Shown in pieces: positions 60,928 through 64,000 of a DNA stretch of 64,000 nucleotides. The DNA comes from Streptomyces sp. ITFR-16 (lineage in GTDB: Bacteria; Actinomycetota; Actinomycetes; Streptomycetales; Streptomycetaceae). Position 1 is the stretch's first letter, and each line of letters starts with the position of its first letter. A program made the position numbers and the translations under genes. The notes beneath the pieces were generated by a model. That model was not told where the DNA came from and did no database searches. It saw only the letters and a list, made by a program, of their open reading frames with translations. The stretch is from positions 6,696,001 through 6,760,000 of the forward strand of contig NZ_CP134609.1 in assembly GCF_031844705.1 (NCBI RefSeq). Direction: 5' to 3'.

Positions 60928-62034
60928 ATGTCAGAGGTGTACGCCGTCCGACGCGGGCTGCTCCGCGACCGGTGCGCCGCCGTCGGATCCGCGGCCGCCC
61001 TGGTCTCCCGCCCCGCCAATGTCCGCTACCTCGCCGGCGGAGCGCCCCCGGGCGCCGTGCTGCTGCTCGGCCCCGCCGAGGACGTCCTGCTCTGCCCGCG
61101 CTCCCCGACCGGTGACCCGGCCGACGGGCGCACCGACGACCAGCTCCGGGTGGACCTGCTGCCGGTGACCGGTGGCGATCCGGTGGTCGCCGCCGCCGAT
61201 CTGGCCACGGCCAGCGGCGCGGAGTCCCTGGCCGTCGAGGAGCACGATCTGACGGTCGCCCGGCACCGGGCCATGGGCTCGGTCGCCCCGAAGCTGCGGC
61301 TGGCCGATCTGGGTGCCACGGTCGAGCAGCTGCGCATCGTCAAGGACGAGGAGGAGATCGGCTGCCTGCGGATCGCGGCCGAGATCACCGACCAGGCCCT
61401 GGGCGAGCTGCTCGAATCGATCCTGGTCGGCCGCACCGAGCGCCATCTCGCCCTGGAGCTGGAGCGGCGCCTTGTGGACCACGGCGCCGACGGGCCCGCG
61501 TTCGCGACGTCCGTCGCCACCGGCCCCAACTCCGGCCGGGGCCGTCACCGGCCCTCGGACCGACGGGTGGAGGAAGGAGATTTCCTCTCCGTCTGCCTCG
61601 GCGCCAACTACCGCGGCTACCGGTGCGAGATCGGCCGCACCTTCGTCATCGGCACGGCTCCCGCCGACTGGCAGATCGAGCTCTACGACCTGGTTTTCGC
61701 CGCTCAGAGGGCCGGACGCGAGGCCCTGGTGCCCGGCGCCGCCTACCGCGACGTGGACCGCGCGGCCCGCCACCTCCTGGACTCCGCGGGCCACGGTGAG
61801 GGGCTCGCACCCTGGACCGGGCACGGGGTGGGGCTCGAAATCGACGAGGACCCGCAGTTGGCACCCGCTGCCATGGGTAAACTGGACGCTTGTGTGCCGG
61901 TCACCGTCGAACCGGGGGTCCACCTCCCGGGCCGGGGCGGGGTCCGGATCGATGACACGCTCGTCGTGCGCCCCGAGGCGGACGGCGGACCCGAGCTACT
62001 CACCATTACGACCAAGGAGCTGCTCGCGCTCTAG
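60928..62034 (+). CDS. M24-family (Xaa-Pro dipeptidase-like) protein with altered metal ligands
   Basis: This 368-aa protein has the two-domain creatinase/aminopeptidase P layout, a small N-terminal domain (1-130) and the pita-bread domain (about 135-368). Aligned with canonical motifs, the first metal Asp (DFG) is C223, the second (SD.TRT) is E234, the HEAP His is D306, and the final Glu (RIED) is D342; H299 and E328 remain. Canonical dinuclear peptidase activity is therefore doubtful. The position before efp is shared with pepQ in other actinobacteria. TACGCT (60916-60921) ends 6 bases before the ATG, suggesting leaderless translation. Confidence 0.8.
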   Translation: MSEVYAVRRGLLRDRCAAVGSAAALVSRPANVRYLAGGAPPGAVLLLGPAEDVLLCPRSPTGDPADGRTDDQLRVDLLPVTGGDPVVAAADLATASGAESLAVEEHDLTVARHRAMGSVAPKLRLADLGATVEQLRIVKDEEEIGCLRIAAEITDQALGELLESILVGRTERHLALELERRLVDHGADGPAFATSVATGPNSGRGRHRPSDRRVEEGDFLSVCLGANYRGYRCEIGRTFVIGTAPADWQIELYDLVFAAQRAGREALVPGAAYRDVDRAARHLLDSAGHGEGLAPWTGHGVGLEIDEDPQLAPAAMGKLDACVPVTVEPGVHLPGRGGVRIDDTLVVRPEADGGPELLTITTKELLAL

Positions 62035-62084
62035 CGCGCATCCTTGGCCGTTCCACCAGCTTCAGTCCAGGAGATTCCGCAACC

Positions 62085-62651
62085 GTGGCTTCCACGAACG
62101 ACCTCAAGAACGGCCTGGTGCTCAAGCTCGACGGAGGCCAGCTCTGGTCCGTCGTCGAGTTCCAGCACGTCAAGCCCGGCAAGGGCCCGGCCTTCGTGCG
62201 CACCAAGCTCAAGAACGTGCTGTCCGGCAAGGTCGTCGACAAGACGTTCAACGCCGGCGTGAAGGTCGAAACGGCCACCATTGACCGGCGCGACATGCAG
62301 TTCTCGTACATGGACGGCGAGTACTTCGTCTTCATGGACATGGACACGTACGACCAGCTCATGGTCGACCGCAAGGCCGTCGGCGACGCCGCCAACTTCC
62401 TGATCGAGGGCTTCACCGCCTCCGTCGCCCAGCACGAGGGCGAGGTGCTCTACGTCGAGCTGCCGGCCGCTGTCGAGCTGACCATCCAGCACACGGACCC
62501 GGGCGTCCAGGGCGACCGTTCCACCGGTGGCACCAAGCCCGCCACGCTGGAGACCGGCTACGAGATCGGCGTCCCGCTCTTCATCACCACCGGTGAGAAG
62601 ATCAAGGTCGACACCCGTTCGGGCGATTACCTCGGCCGGGTGAACAGCTAA
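62085..62651 (+). CDS. efp: Translation elongation factor P
   Basis: This 188-aa factor relieves ribosome stalling at polyproline. The three beta domains are complete, and the tip loop reads PGKGP with K33, the palindromic loop that in actinobacteria is thought to work without modification. No EpmA/B or DHS genes are in the window. The GTG start lies 50 bases after the M24 gene with a weak AGGAG site, and nusB begins two bases after the stop. Confidence 0.96.
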   Translation: MASTNDLKNGLVLKLDGGQLWSVVEFQHVKPGKGPAFVRTKLKNVLSGKVVDKTFNAGVKVETATIDRRDMQFSYMDGEYFVFMDMDTYDQLMVDRKAVGDAANFLIEGFTASVAQHEGEVLYVELPAAVELTIQHTDPGVQGDRSTGGTKPATLETGYEIGVPLFITTGEKIKVDTRSGDYLGRVNS

Positions 62652-62653
62652 CC

Positions 62654-63085
62654 GTGGCTGCCCGGAATACGGCCCGCAAGCGCGCCTTCCAGATTCTCTT
62701 CGAGGCCGACCAGCGCGGTGAGTCCGTGCAGACGGTCCTCGCGGACTGGGTACGCCACTCGCGGTCCGACACCCGTCAGCCGCCGGTCACCGAGTACACG
62801 ATGGAGCTCGTCGAGGGGTACGCGCAGTACGCGGACCGCATCGACGACCTCATCGTCACCTATGCCGTGGACTGGGAGATCGACCGCATGCCGGTCGTCG
62901 ACCGGAACATCCTGCGGCTCGGTGCGTACGAGCTGATCTGGGTGGACGCGACCCCGGACGCGGTGGTGATCGACGAGGCGGTCCAGATCGCCAAGGAGTT
63001 CTCCACCGATGACTCCCCGTCCTTCGTGAACGGCCTGCTGGCCCGTTTCAAGGACCTCAAGCCGAACCTTCGCCGGGAGCAGTAG
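62654..63085 (+). CDS. nusB: Transcription antitermination factor NusB
   Basis: This 143-aa all-helical factor binds boxA RNA with NusE (S10) in rRNA antitermination. ARNTARKRAFQILFEADQRG at the N-terminus and NILRLGAYELIWV and DEAVQIAKEFSTDDSPSFVNGLLARF in the second half are standard. The GTG follows the efp stop by two bases. Confidence 0.95.
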   Translation: MAARNTARKRAFQILFEADQRGESVQTVLADWVRHSRSDTRQPPVTEYTMELVEGYAQYADRIDDLIVTYAVDWEIDRMPVVDRNILRLGAYELIWVDATPDAVVIDEAVQIAKEFSTDDSPSFVNGLLARFKDLKPNLRREQ

Positions 63086-63105
63086 CCCGGCGGCGCTTCT
63101 GCCGT

Positions 63106-63141
63106 CGAAGGGCCCGCGGTCGACCGACCGCGGGCCCTTCG
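63106..63141 (+). terminator. Terminator after nusB
   Basis: A 15-17 bp perfect stem (63106-63122 with 63125-63141) begins 21 bases after the nusB stop. Confidence 0.85.
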
Positions 63142-63209
63142 GCATGTCCGGTCCTTTCGGGCCCGGCAGGTCCGGCTTTCCGGGGGTGTCCGCCCCGGAA
63201 AAACGGAAA

Positions 63210-63255
63210 CGCCGGGTCCGGCGGGGCGCCCGGAAAGGGCCCCGCCGACCCGGCG
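63210..63255. terminator. Second terminator between nusB and bldD
   Basis: A 17-bp stem with one bulged base (63210-63227 with 63239-63255) lies next to the bldD stop and probably terminates bldD on the minus strand. Confidence 0.7.
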
Positions 63256-63270
63256 GTACGTTTCTGCTGG

Positions 63271-63771
63271 TCAGCCTTCGTCGTGGCCGACGGCGCGGCG
63301 TGCGTCGGCGTCCAGCACGCCCCAGCTGATCAGCTGTTCCGTGAGGACGGACGGCGACTGGTCGTAGATCACGGCCAGGGTGCGCAGGTCGTCCTGGCGG
63401 ATCGACAGCACCTTGCCGTTGTAGTCGCCGCGCTGGCTCTGGATCGTCGCCGCGTAGCGCTGGAGGGGTCCGGCCTTCTCCGGCGGGACATGGGCCAGGC
63501 GCTCGAGCTGGAGCACGAGCTTCGGCGGCGGCTCGGCGGCCCCGCCGGGCGTCGTACCGGGCAGGAGCTCCTGCACCGGGACCCCGTAGAAGTCCGCCAG
63601 CTCGGCAAGGCGCTGCACGGTCACGGCACGGTCGCCGCGCTCGTACGAACCGACCACGACGGCCTTCCAGCGGCCCTGGGACTTCTCCTCCACGCCATGG
63701 AGTGAGAGGCCCTGCTGGGTGCGGATGGCACGGAGCTTGGCCCCGAGCTGTTTTGCGTATTCGCTGGACAT
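63271..63771 (-). CDS. bldD: Developmental master repressor BldD
   Basis: This 166-aa regulator has an XRE-type helix-turn-helix N-terminal domain (EYAKQLGAKLRAIRTQQGLSLHGVEEKS, then VVVGSYERGDRAV) and a C-terminal c-di-GMP-binding domain. The ligand motif R114-G-D116-X8-R125-Q-D-D128 is complete and at the same positions as in S. coelicolor. With c-di-GMP it dimerises and represses sporulation genes during vegetative growth. The gene is transcribed leftward, divergent from pyrR, and its promoter overlaps a probable autoregulatory site. Confidence 0.97.
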   Translation of the reverse strand: MSSEYAKQLGAKLRAIRTQQGLSLHGVEEKSQGRWKAVVVGSYERGDRAVTVQRLAELADFYGVPVQELLPGTTPGGAAEPPPKLVLQLERLAHVPPEKAGPLQRYAATIQSQRGDYNGKVLSIRQDDLRTLAVIYDQSPSVLTEQLISWGVLDADARRAVGHDEG

Positions 63772-63818
63772 AAGGCTCCCCGGACGCTGGAACGTTTTGC
63801 GGCTCCGCCGCGTGGCTG

Positions 63819-63838
63819 GTAACTCACTGTGAGGTTAC
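63819..63838. promoter_or_regulatory. Probable BldD autoregulatory site
   Basis: GTAACTCACTGTGAGGTTAC is an imperfect palindrome with TCAC/GTGA half-sites, related to the BldD pattern AGTGA-n-TCACC. It overlaps the -10 box and start point of the bldD promoter, where a repressor would act. Confidence 0.5.
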
Positions 63839-63861
63839 GCAGCGTTACTTGGGTGCGTCAA
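63832..63861 (-). promoter_or_regulatory. bldD promoter
   Basis: On the minus strand TTGACG (63856-63861) and TAACCT (63832-63837) have an 18-base spacer. The leader to the ATG is about 55 bases. Confidence 0.65.
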
Positions 63862-63946
63862 GCTGAACGGTCCGTACCGGCGCCTCCCGGGGGTGGGGCC
63901 AGGGCCCCGTACGAGCCCTGGTAACGTGGATGACGCAATTTCGACG

Positions 63947-63983
63947 TCCTTTAAGATCCGTCCCGAGAGGCGGAGAAGGAGGT
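63947..63983 (+). promoter_or_regulatory. PyrR-binding RNA element overlapping the pyrR ribosome site
   Basis: The leader contains CCGTCCCGAGAGGCGG (63958-63973), which folds as a short stem with the GAGAGG loop typical of PyrR-binding sites. An outer helix TCCTT (63947-63951) with AAGGA (63976-63980) covers the AAGGAGG ribosome site of pyrR. UMP-bound PyrR stabilising this fold would block translation, as proposed for mycobacteria. Confidence 0.6.
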
Positions 63984-63992
63984 CCGTTTCTT

Positions 63993-64000
63993 ATGGACGC
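63993..64000 (+). CDS. pyrR: PyrR bifunctional regulator, first codons only (partial)
   Basis: An ATG followed by GAC and GC at the window edge lies 10 bases after AAGGAGG and just downstream of the PyrR-type RNA element. Divergent bldD-pyrR order is known in Streptomyces. The identity rests on context and leader, not on protein sequence. Confidence 0.55.

Overview
The window is very GC-rich (most third codon positions are G or C) with frequent GTG and TTG starts, strong stem-loop terminators that mostly lack U-tracts, and streptomycete marker genes: ssgB, bldD, the Cys-free S4 type, and PgsA/PatA/PimA next to a HIT protein. It is best read as a core-chromosome segment of a Streptomyces or close relative. 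From about 15 kb to the right edge the gene order (thrS, HIT, pgsA, patA-like, pimA, pdxST, yebC, ruvCAB, yajC-secDF, apt, relA, hisS, rpsD, alaS, ruvX, mltG, aro genes, efp, nusB, bldD, pyrR) matches what is known of the Streptomyces chromosome, and partly of Mycobacterium. I saw no insertion sequence, prophage, CRISPR array or clear pseudogene.

Left part (0-15 kb): the tail of an unidentified protein, then a minus-strand cluster of five tRNAs (Gly-GCC, Cys-GCA, three Val-GAC). Next come aminodeoxychorismate synthase/lyase genes for p-aminobenzoate, a tandem GNAT protein, a DsbA-like oxidoreductase, a LacI regulator with a CE7 esterase, a CGNR zinc-finger regulator, ssgB and a PGPGW membrane protein. 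Two identical tRNA-Val(CAC) genes flank a very large polytopic membrane protein gene. A DEDDh exonuclease and a translationally coupled DUF4365 pair follow.

Middle (15-46 kb): thrS; a K+-channel-like protein; a HIT protein; a membrane protein and an EF-G-like GTPase (minus strand); a phosphatidylinositol-mannoside operon (pgsA, acyltransferase, GT4 mannosyltransferase) ending near a LemA-like protein; pyridoxal phosphate synthase pdxST; yebC; the Holliday-junction operon ruvCAB; the yajC-secD-secF-apt run and relA; a DUF349 protein and a membrane-anchored cyclophilin; a metallo-hydrolase with hisS; VKOR; rarA; and a DUF2470 gene divergent from rpsD across an iron-box-like operator.

Right part (46-64 kb): a STAND ATPase with no visible DNA-binding domain, then DUF948-DUF6167-alaS-ruvX-mltG-aroE. 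A lower-GC secreted-protein gene interrupts the aro genes before aroC, an in-frame aroK-aroB fusion, and aroQ. An AAA-type kinase-like protein, an M24 peptidase homologue with substituted metal ligands, efp and nusB follow. bldD (minus strand) has a promoter overlapped by an inverted repeat, and the window ends at the first codons of pyrR with a PyrR-type RNA element over its ribosome binding site.

The most interesting points are the aroKB fusion, the iron box shared by DUF2470 and rpsD, the DUF4365 pair with a PD-(D/E)XK-like signature, the M24 homologue, and a possible small RNA or attenuator between hisS and the VKOR gene.
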